Of a DNA stretch of 63,256 bases, positions 8,226 to 17,096 are shown in pieces. The translations under genes were made by a program, and so were the position numbers. The notes below the pieces were generated by a model. It had not been told where the DNA came from. It saw nothing but the letters and a program-made list of their open reading frames with translations, and did no database searches. How positions within the stretch are numbered: the first letter of the stretch is position 1; each line of letters opens with the position of its first letter. Source of the stretch: a virus; the IMG/VR virus record IMGVR_UViG_3300046690_000263, positions 1 through 63,256 of that record. One strand, written 5' to 3'.

Positions 8226-10256
8226 ATGACCGTTATGGACAGCATCTACCACGCCAACCTCTCGCGTGGCGGTGCCATTCTCGTGCCTGCACTCGACATC
8301 AGCGATCTGCTGGTGGCAGGCGATCAGGCGAGCGCGGCAGACAACGCCGCAGTGTTTCAGGCTGTCATCGCATCGATGGTGGCAGACGGCGCATATCGCC
8401 CCATCGCTGTCCAGAAAGCTGGCAGCTACTACCTGCAACAGGTCAAGTGCTTCGACCACACGCACATCATCATTGGCGATGACGTGGAGTTCGTGAAGCC
8501 CGACGACTATCCGCCCTGCATGTTCATCAACGAGGGCGCGCTGAACACCCCGCCGACCGCCAACAGCGACATCAAGTTCACGGGCGGCGGTCGCATCAAC
8601 GGCAACAAGCTGAACCAGCCGGGTCTCACGCGCGCAGTGGCTGGCGCTATCACGGTGAACACGTTCCTGTACGGCATTCAGGGCGAAATCTCCATGATCA
8701 ACGTGACGGACCTCGAAGTGGCGATCCGCTTCCCCTACGAGTGTCGCGGCTTCTTCACGCAGTTCGTCGGCACCAACGGTCACTTTCACGGCATGCGACC
8801 GGAGACCGGGCTGGACTTCCTGCACATCAACGGCCCGACGAATCACGTGGTCATCGAAGACTGCAAGGGCTACAGCAGCGACGACTTCATTGCGCTGAAC
8901 GCGTGGGACTGGCACCAGTCGGCACCGACGACCGGCGTGATTCAGGACGTGTCCATTCGTGACTGCGCGTATTACGGTAGCCGTGGAGTGGGCGACTACT
9001 CGCGCACCGGCATGATGACCAAGTTCCTGTCCGGCACGCGCAGCACGGGCGACGGCGCTAACGGTCTCGCTGCGATCCGCAACGTTCGCATTGAAGGCTT
9101 CCGATACGATCCGACTGTGGGCACCGCGCACGCGGCTGAACCCGCGTTCGGCATCATCGGTGACTACGATCAGGTCAACGGCAGCGAGTACAGCGGCGTC
9201 GGTCTCGTTGAAGACGTGACGATCAAGGGCGGCGAAGCCATCGCATCGTCGTACCTCGCGCCGTTCTTTCAGGTCAGCAAGACCGCAGGCAGTGGCGCGG
9301 ATGCAGACGGCCAAGTGTCCATCAACGTGCGCCGCTTCACGGTGCAGGACACCTTTGTCGATTGCAGCAAGGGCGAAGCCAACTGCTTCTGCCCGGTCAG
9401 CTTCGCAATGCAGTACCAGACGTGCACGCTGAATGACGTGATCTTCCGCGACATGGACTGGACCCCTGCCCCGCTGGACAGTGATCAGGGTTTCGTGACG
9501 CTTGCCAACAAGGACATGATTGACTCGTTCGAAGTGGACGGCCTGACGATCAACGAAAACCCGTCCGCGTCGGCTGCAACGTCTGTCGTGCTGGTGGACA
9601 AGTATGACGGCGTGAACCCGTGCATCGTGGACGACTTCACGATTGACCGTATCAAGACCTCGGCTGGCTACCTGATGAAGGGCGCATGGCTGCGTTTCAA
9701 CGGCGGCGTGAACAACTTCCGCAGCCGTGGCGTGTCGATCAACGGCGCAGGTGATTCGAGCGTGTACGGCTCGGGCATCTACTTCAATTCGTCGGTGGCC
9801 TTCTGCAAGCGCGGCGTGATCAGCCAAGCCAAGTTCAACGGCGTGCTGGTCGGCGTGAACGTGGATGCTGTGTCCAGCGACGGCGTGACCATGCAATACG
9901 ATGATTGCAATTTCATCAACATGGCGCAGCCGGTGTTCATCAACGGCACGTACAGCGCCAAGGTCACGTATCGCGGCGGCAATATCGACACACCGACGAA
10001 CCTTGCCAACTCGGCAGGCAACCTCACGCTGTCGTATGAAGGCACGACATCGAGCGGCGGCGGTGCAACGACCCTGACCCGCAGCGCAGGCACGTTGCGC
10101 GTGCTGAAGTCGGATCAGATCGTGCTGCCCGCAGCGGCCCCGCTGAACCCGTCGAACAACGATACGGTGACGTTCGCTGCTGCACCGGCAGGCGCAACCG
10201 GCACGGGCGCGGGCACGTACATCCGCAACACGACCGCTTGGCAGAAGCTCAACTAA
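8226..10256 (+). CDS. Tail spike, pectate-lyase-like beta-helix, 676 aa
   Basis: Repetitive, Asn/Gly/Val-rich sequence with evenly spaced strands typical of a right-handed parallel beta-helix. The segment VIEDCKGYSSDDFIALNAW matches the SDDxIAL turn common in polygalacturonase/pectate-lyase folds. It probably binds and may cleave a host surface polysaccharide. ATG 8226 has TTGGAGT upstream and is preferred to the in-frame GTG at 8175. The C-terminal ~50 residues (NPSNNDTVTFAAAPAGATG) look like a trimerisation tail. Substrate unknown. Confidence 0.8.
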   Translation: MTVMDSIYHANLSRGGAILVPALDISDLLVAGDQASAADNAAVFQAVIASMVADGAYRPIAVQKAGSYYLQQVKCFDHTHIIIGDDVEFVKPDDYPPCMFINEGALNTPPTANSDIKFTGGGRINGNKLNQPGLTRAVAGAITVNTFLYGIQGEISMINVTDLEVAIRFPYECRGFFTQFVGTNGHFHGMRPETGLDFLHINGPTNHVVIEDCKGYSSDDFIALNAWDWHQSAPTTGVIQDVSIRDCAYYGSRGVGDYSRTGMMTKFLSGTRSTGDGANGLAAIRNVRIEGFRYDPTVGTAHAAEPAFGIIGDYDQVNGSEYSGVGLVEDVTIKGGEAIASSYLAPFFQVSKTAGSGADADGQVSINVRRFTVQDTFVDCSKGEANCFCPVSFAMQYQTCTLNDVIFRDMDWTPAPLDSDQGFVTLANKDMIDSFEVDGLTINENPSASAATSVVLVDKYDGVNPCIVDDFTIDRIKTSAGYLMKGAWLRFNGGVNNFRSRGVSINGAGDSSVYGSGIYFNSSVAFCKRGVISQAKFNGVLVGVNVDAVSSDGVTMQYDDCNFINMAQPVFINGTYSAKVTYRGGNIDTPTNLANSAGNLTLSYEGTTSSGGGATTLTRSAGTLRVLKSDQIVLPAAAPLNPSNNDTVTFAAAPAGATGTGAGTYIRNTTAWQKLN

Positions 10257-10266
10257 AGGACCGGCC

Positions 10267-11700
10267 ATGACCCTCGGACAGTTCAAAATCTACGCCGCCA
10301 TCTGTGGCCTGTTCGGGGGCGGCGGCAGCGGCAACCCGACGCGGCAGAACATCATGTCTGCGCCGACCGGGGCGGACGACACGGCAGCGTTGCAGGCTAT
10401 CGTGAACCAGATCATCGGCAACCCCGGCAAGGGTCTGTTCATTCCCGATGGTCACTACAAGATCAGCGATTCGATCAAACTCGGGACGCTGGACACGGAC
10501 GTGATCACGGGTTTACGGATTCATGGCGAGTCACGCGGCGGTGTCATCATCGAGCAGATGACGAACGGCAAGCCGATCTTTCAGACGCACGCGCAGTTCT
10601 TTCACAGCGCGCACTTCGAAACGATGTCGCTGACGTACACGAACGCGCAGGCAGCAGGCAGTGGCGCGAACGTGTTTGAATGCGACGGTCCTGCGGGCGG
10701 CAGCTTCTACAACTGCACGTTCAGGGACATCACGGCTGACAAGTTCGACTACTTCTGCAATGCGCCGACCGTGACATGGTGGGGCAATGCGTTCCGTGAC
10801 CTGTGGCTGGGCAACTTCGCCAGCGGCATCACGAACGTGCAGGCCGCAGCGGGTGAGCCGCGCTGCACATTCGAGAACCTGTACATCACGGGCGAGCGTG
10901 CGACGCAGCCGCTGTTCACTAACAAGTCCATGACGGCTTGGTACAACAACATCGAAGTGAACAACTGCGTGAACGGCGTGAAGATGCTGTTCGACAACGC
11001 AGGCGGCAACCACGTGATCGGTCACTGGGCGCTGGAGTTGGCAACGTTCGCAGCGGCGGCAACGCAGCAGCTATTCGACGTGCAGAACAGTCGTCTGCTG
11101 GCCCAGTACATCTATCTGACCTCGCTGACGTTGGGCGCGGGTGCGACGGTGTACGCGTTCCACGCTGAGACCGGAACGTCCACTGCGCAGATCGAGCAAC
11201 TGGACATATCGTTCGCGGCCAACGCCGGACAGTTCTACGTGTTCAACGCACAAGGCCCAACGCCCTGCCGCCTCGGTGACGTGAAAGGGCTATCGGCCAC
11301 GTGCGCGCTTGGGGACTCGGGCGGCTCTGCCTGCCTGAACTTCGTCAGCGTGGACAGGTGGAACAACCCGGCTAACGTCAACTTCCTCGCGGACGCTGCG
11401 GCAACACTGGCTTACGATGCACCGGCCACGCAGATTCTGGACGTTCCGCTAACCGCTAACCGCGTCGTCACGCTGCCGCAGGGCACGTCTGCATCGAGCA
11501 CTCTGCTTCACACCGGTCGCCGTTTCAAGTTCGTGAGAACCGCGAATGCAACCGGTGCTTTTACCCTCACGATCAACAACTCTGCTGGCGCACAGGTCGC
11601 ACAGTTTCCTGCGAGCGTAAAAGGCTCGATTGAACTGGTGTGGCAACGCAGTGGCGCAGCGGCTAACTGGTCGTGGGTTCTAGTACAGCAAACAACCTGA
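10267..11700 (+). CDS. Tail spike/receptor-binding beta-helix protein, 477 aa
   Basis: Second beta-helix protein. Its N-terminus (GADDTAALQAIVNQI, then GLFIPDGHYKISDSI) is the standard opening of pectate-lyase-superfamily spikes. Its C-terminal ~90 residues resemble the tail of other phage spikes. It begins 11 nt after the preceding spike. No clear catalytic cluster can be assigned by eye, so it may be an adhesin rather than an enzyme. Confidence 0.75.
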   Translation: MTLGQFKIYAAICGLFGGGGSGNPTRQNIMSAPTGADDTAALQAIVNQIIGNPGKGLFIPDGHYKISDSIKLGTLDTDVITGLRIHGESRGGVIIEQMTNGKPIFQTHAQFFHSAHFETMSLTYTNAQAAGSGANVFECDGPAGGSFYNCTFRDITADKFDYFCNAPTVTWWGNAFRDLWLGNFASGITNVQAAAGEPRCTFENLYITGERATQPLFTNKSMTAWYNNIEVNNCVNGVKMLFDNAGGNHVIGHWALELATFAAAATQQLFDVQNSRLLAQYIYLTSLTLGAGATVYAFHAETGTSTAQIEQLDISFAANAGQFYVFNAQGPTPCRLGDVKGLSATCALGDSGGSACLNFVSVDRWNNPANVNFLADAAATLAYDAPATQILDVPLTANRVVTLPQGTSASSTLLHTGRRFKFVRTANATGAFTLTINNSAGAQVAQFPASVKGSIELVWQRSGAAANWSWVLVQQTT

Positions 11701-11710
11701 TGGAGTACCC

Positions 11711-12901
11711 ATGGTTTCCAAACTGAATAACTTCCTTAACCAGCGTCGTGGTCCGCTGCGCTGCATCGCTCTCGGTGACAGCGTGACGCAGAACGATTCG
11801 TTCCTGTCCACGGACGGTCTGTGGACGGAGGGCAACGGCTGGTTCGAACAAACGCTGCGCGCACTCAGCGGGGCTGATCAGAACTACGTGTTCGTGCGCA
11901 ACGCAGGCATCGGCGGCAACACGACGCCGAACATGCTGGCTCGACTGGACACGGACGTGCTGGCCTACAACCCCGATGTCATGTTCCTGATGGCAGGCAC
12001 GAACGACATCCTGCCGGGTGCAGTGGACGCGGACTACGCTGCGTTCTTCACGACGCTGGAAAAGATCATCGTCCGCGCGCAACTGGCGGGTGTGAACGTG
12101 ATCCTGTCCACGTGCCCGACCAAGGACGCTGCACCGGCTGAAATCGCTCGCGCGATCCCGTGGTACTACATGCTGGCCAAGCACTACGGTATCCCGCTGA
12201 TCGACGCGCACCGCGCTGTTACCGACCCGGTGACTGGCCAGTACAAGACCGGCTATAGCGATGACGGCACGCACCCGAACCAGACCGGCATTGCCGCTAT
12301 CGTGGCGCAGGTTAGCCTGTCCATTGGTCTCGACGGCAATCAGGCTTATCGCTCGGTGGTTGCGACGACCACGCCGCGACCGGACAACCTGATCCTGAAC
12401 GGCTGCTTCGTGAACAACACGGTGCCGCCCGCCATGGACTTCTGGTCCGTCAACACGACCGGCGCGTCGTTCACGCAGGACACAGTGGCGGGTGTCAGCG
12501 GCAAGGCGTTTGATTACGTGAAGACGGCAGCAGGCGGCGCTTATGCGCTGTTTGGCTCCAGTGTCCCGGCTGCACAATACCTCGACGGCGATGTGTTGGT
12601 CTTCAGTGGCCTGCTGTCGGCAACCGGTTTGACCGGCACGCCCATCGCTGGACACACGGTCTTGATGCAGTTCGACAGCGCGGACAGCTTCCGTCCGATC
12701 AACAACCACGTGGTCGATTCGTACCGGACACTGGGCGAGTTCAGTCAGGAGGCTGTGGTCCCTGCCGGTTACGGTGGTGTCCACGACCTCACGCCGCAGT
12801 GGTTCGTGCAGGACATCGGCACGTACAAGGCGGCTGAACTCACGCTGTGGAACAAGTCGGCTTACGAGCGCGTGTACAAGCCGGGTCTGTTCAAGGGCTA
12901 A
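11711..12901 (+). CDS. SGNH/GDSL hydrolase tail protein, 396 aa
   Basis: N-terminal SGNH esterase domain with all blocks: GDSV (catalytic Ser24), GIGGNT, GTND, and DGTHPN carrying Asp185 and His188. Likely reaction: removal of acyl (for example acetyl) groups from host glycans. The C-terminal ~180 residues form a beta-sandwich-like module shared with the paralogue at 14235-15629, both ending in a (Y/R)ER(V/I)(Y/W)xPG motif. It follows two beta-helix spikes, so spike lyase and de-esterification may work together. Confidence 0.85.
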   Translation: MVSKLNNFLNQRRGPLRCIALGDSVTQNDSFLSTDGLWTEGNGWFEQTLRALSGADQNYVFVRNAGIGGNTTPNMLARLDTDVLAYNPDVMFLMAGTNDILPGAVDADYAAFFTTLEKIIVRAQLAGVNVILSTCPTKDAAPAEIARAIPWYYMLAKHYGIPLIDAHRAVTDPVTGQYKTGYSDDGTHPNQTGIAAIVAQVSLSIGLDGNQAYRSVVATTTPRPDNLILNGCFVNNTVPPAMDFWSVNTTGASFTQDTVAGVSGKAFDYVKTAAGGAYALFGSSVPAAQYLDGDVLVFSGLLSATGLTGTPIAGHTVLMQFDSADSFRPINNHVVDSYRTLGEFSQEAVVPAGYGGVHDLTPQWFVQDIGTYKAAELTLWNKSAYERVYKPGLFKG

Positions 12902-12936
12902 GCGCTCGACGTAGTAGCTGTTAGCTGGACAACGAG

Positions 12937-12964
12937 GGGCCACTGCGGTGGCCCTTCTCTTTTT
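12937..12964 (+). terminator. Rho-independent terminator
   Basis: GGGCCAC (12937-12943) pairs perfectly with GTGGCCC (12948-12954) over a TGCG loop, followed by TTCTCTTTTT. It lies just after the first SGNH gene and would reduce expression of the downstream block. Confidence 0.85.
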
Positions 12965-12980
12965 CTAAACGGAGATTGAC

Positions 12981-14219
12981 ATGACTGACGCATTCTCGGC
13001 AGCGCCTCCTAGCCAACCCGGTTCTGCTGCGGCTGCGGCAACGGGAGATACCGATGCGCAAGCAACGACTCAACAAACGGCAGCACCTGTCAGCGATCCG
13101 GCACCGGATGCAGCGGCAGGAACGGCAACGGACCCGGCCCCTGCGGCAGATGCAGCGGTCGCCGCTGCGGGACAAGATAGTCAGTCTGTCGGCGTGGCTC
13201 CCGTGGCTGAACAACCTGCCCCGGCTGTAGACGCGGGAAACGTATCTGCGGATGCGACGGCATCTGCGACGGACGCTGCTACCGGTGACGCGGGAAACGT
13301 CGCGGCGGGTGCGACCACTGGCGCAGAGGTTCCGGCTGCGCCCTCCGGGTCTGCACCTGCCGACGCTACGGGCGGTGATGTCCCAAACGTGCCTGCCGCG
13401 CCGGATGCGGCTGCGGCGGGCTCCACGCCTTCGAGCGCTGATCCGGTCTCAGAGCCGGTAGGGCAGGGCGGTGATGCAGCCCCGGCACCGGCCCCGGCAC
13501 CGGCCCCGGTAGCCGACACAGCGCCCTCCCCTACTCCGGTAGAAGTGGAAGGGCAGGGCGACGCCGCGACCGGCACCACGGACGTGCAAGACCCCCCTAC
13601 CCCGCCGACTGCGGTGGTCCCGGCGATCCCGGATGCACCCGCACCGACGCCCGTGGTTGAACCGGCCCCGGTCGAAACGCCGACCCCGGAACCGGTTGTC
13701 AGCTTGCCCGACATGGCCGCAGCCGCAAGCATGCTTATCCAGTTCGCAGGCGTGTTCAAGGCCGCGAATGACGCTGCCGCCATGCTGAGCCAGATCGGTG
13801 ATCTGCACGCGGCGCTGAAGACCGCGCAGGACGCCCTGAACGACCTCGACACAAAGGTCGCGGCCAAGCAGGCGAGGCTGGACGCGCTCACCACGGATGT
13901 GAACAACGCCCGTGACTACGCGGTCAAGCTGCTTACCGACGCTTCGACCGACGCGGCTGCTGCACTCGACGCCGCGAACAAGCAGGCACAGGACGTACTG
14001 AGCAACGCGAACGCGCAGGCGATTGCGACGGTCAAGCAGGCGCAGACGACCGCAAACCAGATCGTCGCTGATGCGCAGACGGAAGGCGCTTCGGTGCGCG
14101 CTGAAACGGACCAGATCAGCGCCAAGCTGGAAAGCCTGCGCGCCACGCTCGACTGGACACAAGATCAAGTCGCCAAGGCGCAGCAAGTGACGCCGCCCGC
14201 GACTGGACCGCAGCCTTAA
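12981..14219 (+). CDS. Ala/Pro-rich protein with C-terminal coiled coil, 412 aa
   Basis: Residues 1 to ~240 are low-complexity Ala/Pro/Asp/Thr (imperfect PAPAPAP runs), probably an extended linker. Residues ~250-400 form a long Ala-rich heptad coiled coil (DLDTKVAAKQARLDALTTDV). ATG 12981 has GGAG upstream. It lies between the two SGNH genes, right after a terminator, so it may be a structural rod or linker of the adsorption apparatus. I recognise no family. A scaffold-like role is an alternative. Confidence 0.7.
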   Translation: MTDAFSAAPPSQPGSAAAAATGDTDAQATTQQTAAPVSDPAPDAAAGTATDPAPAADAAVAAAGQDSQSVGVAPVAEQPAPAVDAGNVSADATASATDAATGDAGNVAAGATTGAEVPAAPSGSAPADATGGDVPNVPAAPDAAAAGSTPSSADPVSEPVGQGGDAAPAPAPAPAPVADTAPSPTPVEVEGQGDAATGTTDVQDPPTPPTAVVPAIPDAPAPTPVVEPAPVETPTPEPVVSLPDMAAAASMLIQFAGVFKAANDAAAMLSQIGDLHAALKTAQDALNDLDTKVAAKQARLDALTTDVNNARDYAVKLLTDASTDAAAALDAANKQAQDVLSNANAQAIATVKQAQTTANQIVADAQTEGASVRAETDQISAKLESLRATLDWTQDQVAKAQQVTPPATGPQP

Positions 14220-14234
14220 TAGAAGGGGAGTGAA

Positions 14235-15629
14235 ATGGGACGAGGCGATAAGGAAGTGTTCCCCCGCCGACTTGACACGAACGTGGCGGGCGCTGAAGGT
14301 GAACTGACCGTCAGTATTTCCGGCAGGAAAGCATACGTGCATGACGGAAAGACCCCCGGTGGTATCGCCTTGGTCGATGCTCTCGGGGCGGGTCTGTTCA
14401 GAACACCAGCGGGATTCAGCATGCTCAACCTGCGCCCGATCCGCGTTGTCGGGATCGGGGACTCGATCATGCAGGGCAACAGCAACAGCAACGACGCGGG
14501 CAGCGTGAACGGTTCACCTGTCCCGCTGAACTGGAATGACTCGGCGGGTGTGTTCGAAACGTCGCTGTGGAAAGCGAACGCCGACACGAACGCTTATGCG
14601 CAGTACCAGTTCATGGCCAACCAAGGAATCGGCGGTCAAACAAGCGCGCAGATTCTGGCGCGCATGCAGACAGACGTGATAGCGCTGAAGCCTGATGTGT
14701 GTTTCATCATCGCAGGCACCAACGATCTGCTGGCGAACATGGGCGACGATGGCCGTGCAGCGCTGATGAACAACATCGAGCAGATGGTTATTCAGTGCAT
14801 CGCGGAAGGCATCGCGCCGATCCTGTGCACACCGCCGCCGAAAACGGACTTGCCATTTGAGCCGACTGAAATACAGCCGTACTACTACGACCTTGCACGG
14901 TTCTACGGCATTCTGCTGCTGGACATGTACAGGGTCGTCGTGGACCCGGCGACGGGCGGCTATAAGGCTGGCTGGTCAGAAGACGGCATTCACCCCAGTG
15001 CGGTCGCAATTGACGCGATCAGCACGGAGTTTGCCAAGGGGCTCGCGACACCACAGCGCTACATCAACCGGCCTTATCTGTCTGCCACGGGCTCACTGCT
15101 GGTGAACCAGCAGGCGAACATGTGCCTGAACGGTAACTTCACGCAGGGACTGGACGGCGGCGGTAATCCACTGGCGTGGACAGCCGGACTCTCAGGCACC
15201 AACTCACTCGCGGTTACGGCCAACGCAGCGTTGCCGTTCACCGGAAAGAAGTTTGTCTATACGGTTCCGGCAGACGGCGACGATCAGTTGTACCCGCTGT
15301 TCGGCAACAACATCAACTCGGGCTTCGCGCCCGGTGACGTGCTGGAGTTTGCAGCCGGGTTCTCACAGAGCGGCATGGTTCCCGGCACGTCGAACGGCAA
15401 CACCTTTCAGCTTGCGTTTGACGGGGTAGGGGGCTTTGCCCGACCCATCAATCTGTTCCCGTACAACGGTGACTTCGTTGTGAACCAGCAGGCGTATGTG
15501 CCGCAGGGCTGTACCACGATCAATGTCCAGATGTACTCGCAGGACAAGAGCGTGGTGTACACCCTGCAAAACGTGACGCTGACTAACCGCAGCGCCCGCG
15601 AGCGCATCTGGACACCGGGGCAGCAATGA
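14235..15629 (+). CDS. SGNH/GDSL hydrolase tail protein, second copy, 464 aa
   Basis: Paralogue of the protein at 11711-12901 with an extra ~55-residue N-terminal extension. SGNH blocks are intact: GDSI (Ser77), GIGGQT, GTND, and EDGIHPS with Asp250/His253. The C-terminal beta-sandwich aligns with that of the first copy. Having two non-identical esterases points to different acyl sites on the receptor or to host-range diversification after duplication. Confidence 0.85.
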   Translation: MGRGDKEVFPRRLDTNVAGAEGELTVSISGRKAYVHDGKTPGGIALVDALGAGLFRTPAGFSMLNLRPIRVVGIGDSIMQGNSNSNDAGSVNGSPVPLNWNDSAGVFETSLWKANADTNAYAQYQFMANQGIGGQTSAQILARMQTDVIALKPDVCFIIAGTNDLLANMGDDGRAALMNNIEQMVIQCIAEGIAPILCTPPPKTDLPFEPTEIQPYYYDLARFYGILLLDMYRVVVDPATGGYKAGWSEDGIHPSAVAIDAISTEFAKGLATPQRYINRPYLSATGSLLVNQQANMCLNGNFTQGLDGGGNPLAWTAGLSGTNSLAVTANAALPFTGKKFVYTVPADGDDQLYPLFGNNINSGFAPGDVLEFAAGFSQSGMVPGTSNGNTFQLAFDGVGGFARPINLFPYNGDFVVNQQAYVPQGCTTINVQMYSQDKSVVYTLQNVTLTNRSARERIWTPGQQ

Positions 15630-15895
15630 TAAGCGATCAACTGGTCCGAGAGGCACAGCGGTTCTGCCACGAAGACAGCTTGGCATGGAATGCACTAGAA
15701 AAATATCTGACGGCCATGATTCAGGACCGCCGTGAAGCACTGGACAACCCAAAGATGGACAGCACGGAAACGGCTGTTGTTCGCGGGGAGATTCGAGCAT
15801 TGAAAGAACTGCTTGCCCTACCCACTCGGGTAACGCAGGTGGTTCAGAGCGATCCGGGTTACGGGACCACATCAGCTACGGGCTGGGAATCGTAA
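15626..15895 (+). CDS. Small helical protein upstream of scaffold, 89 aa
   Basis: Overlaps the preceding gene by 4 nt (ATGA). Mostly helical (EKYLTAMIQDRREAL, RGEIRALKELLAL), ending in a Gly/Ser tail. Short proteins of this type are common between portal and scaffold in podoviruses and may be assembly factors. No enzymatic motif seen. Confidence 0.7.
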   Translation: MISDQLVREAQRFCHEDSLAWNALEKYLTAMIQDRREALDNPKMDSTETAVVRGEIRALKELLALPTRVTQVVQSDPGYGTTSATGWES

Positions 15896-15931
15896 CACCC
15901 GATACGTCACATACGATCTGGAGAGTTTGAA

Positions 15932-16918
15932 ATGTCAACACCGAACACGCAGGATGAAGGCAAGACCGCAGCGCAAATTTGGGCCGAAGAAGCGACCACG
16001 CCGACGCCGCTCAATGAGCATGCAGAAACGCCCAGTCCTACACCGGCACCGGCACCCGCACCGGCTCCTTCACCCGCAGCAGCGCCTGCACCTTCCCCGG
16101 CACCGGCCCCTGCACCCGCAGGCGACGATCCTTACGCCGGACTTCACCCGACCATTGCTCAACGGTTGCGTGGACTGGATGGTCTGGAGCAACGCCTGCG
16201 CAAGAGTGAAGGGACACTGGGCAATCTGAACAGTACGCTCAAGACTGTTCAGGACGAGAACGCGAAGCTGAAGACTGCACTTGAACAGCGCGCCACAACC
16301 GCAGCAAGCGGTGGTGCGGCTCCTACCGCAGCGGCGGTTGCAGCGGCAGCAGGAAAGAGCGAGAAGTGGGAAGCACTGAAGGCTGAATTCCCCGAATGGG
16401 CTGAAGCCGTTGAAGAAAGACTGGGCTCGCAGGCTGGACAACAGCAGGCACCGGTTGACCTCGACGCCTTGCGCAAGCAGATTGGGGATGAACTGGCTGG
16501 ACAGCTAACCACGAAGCTCACCGAGGAAATCAGCGCAAGCATTCAGGCTGCTACCGAGGAACGACTCGTCAACGTGGCGCACCGGGGCTGGAAAGACACG
16601 GTGAAGACTCCGGCATTCACGCAGTGGATGCAGGCACAGACTCCAGAAGTTCAAGCGCTGGGCGCAAGCCCGGTAGCAGAAGACGCCATCGCCTTGCTGG
16701 ACGGATTCAAGTCATGGCAAGCGACGCAACCCGCACCGGTCGATCCGGCGCGCGTGGCGGCTGAGCGCAAGCAACGTCTTCAGGATGCAGCAACTGTTGC
16801 GCGTGGTGGAGCCTCGCAGGCACCCATCCGGTCCACCGATGACATGTCCGCAGAAGAACTGTGGGCATTCGAAGCGGCGGAACTGGACAGGAAGAAGCGG
16901 GCGCAGAACGCGCGCTAG
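15932..16918 (+). CDS. Head scaffolding protein, 328 aa
   Basis: Recognised by position directly before the capsid gene and by composition: a disordered PAPAPAP-rich N-terminus (about residues 30-65), a central coiled coil (GLEQRLRKSEGTLGNLNSTLKTV), an acidic helical middle and a basic C-terminal tail (ELDRKKRAQNAR) suited to binding the inner capsid face. Scaffolds guide prohead assembly and then leave. Confidence 0.8.
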   Translation: MSTPNTQDEGKTAAQIWAEEATTPTPLNEHAETPSPTPAPAPAPAPSPAAAPAPSPAPAPAPAGDDPYAGLHPTIAQRLRGLDGLEQRLRKSEGTLGNLNSTLKTVQDENAKLKTALEQRATTAASGGAAPTAAAVAAAAGKSEKWEALKAEFPEWAEAVEERLGSQAGQQQAPVDLDALRKQIGDELAGQLTTKLTEEISASIQAATEERLVNVAHRGWKDTVKTPAFTQWMQAQTPEVQALGASPVAEDAIALLDGFKSWQATQPAPVDPARVAAERKQRLQDAATVARGGASQAPIRSTDDMSAEELWAFEAAELDRKKRAQNAR

Positions 16919-16927
16919 GAGCCAGCA

Positions 16928-17086
16928 ATGGCAATGCAGGGTTATGGGTCGGCACCGGGCCGCAACTCGATCAACGCGGTCGGAAGTTCGCCGCCACGCT
17001 CTGTTGCCACGCGCAAGGTTCCGATCATCCTCTCACACATGAAGCCCGCCGACGCAAAAGCGCTGGCGCTCAAAACCAAGAAGTAG
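16928..17086 (+). CDS. 52-aa protein with capsid-like N-terminus
   Basis: Short gene with AGGAG upstream of ATG 16928 and a TAG that forms part of the capsid gene's ribosome-binding region. Its first 15 residues (MAMQGYGSAPGRNSI) match the capsid protein start (MSMQGYSTAPSRNLI) at about ten positions; the rest is basic and different. It looks like a relic or specialised partial duplication of the capsid N-terminus, possibly competing for or binding the same capsid or portal surface. Confidence 0.75.
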   Translation: MAMQGYGSAPGRNSINAVGSSPPRSVATRKVPIILSHMKPADAKALALKTKK

Positions 17087-17096
17087 GAGCAACAAA

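Noticed and set aside
8142-10286. 714-codon open frame on the minus strand
   Set aside because: It runs antisense to a tail-spike gene with clear family features, has no ribosome-binding site and its composition is that of a GC-rich shadow frame.
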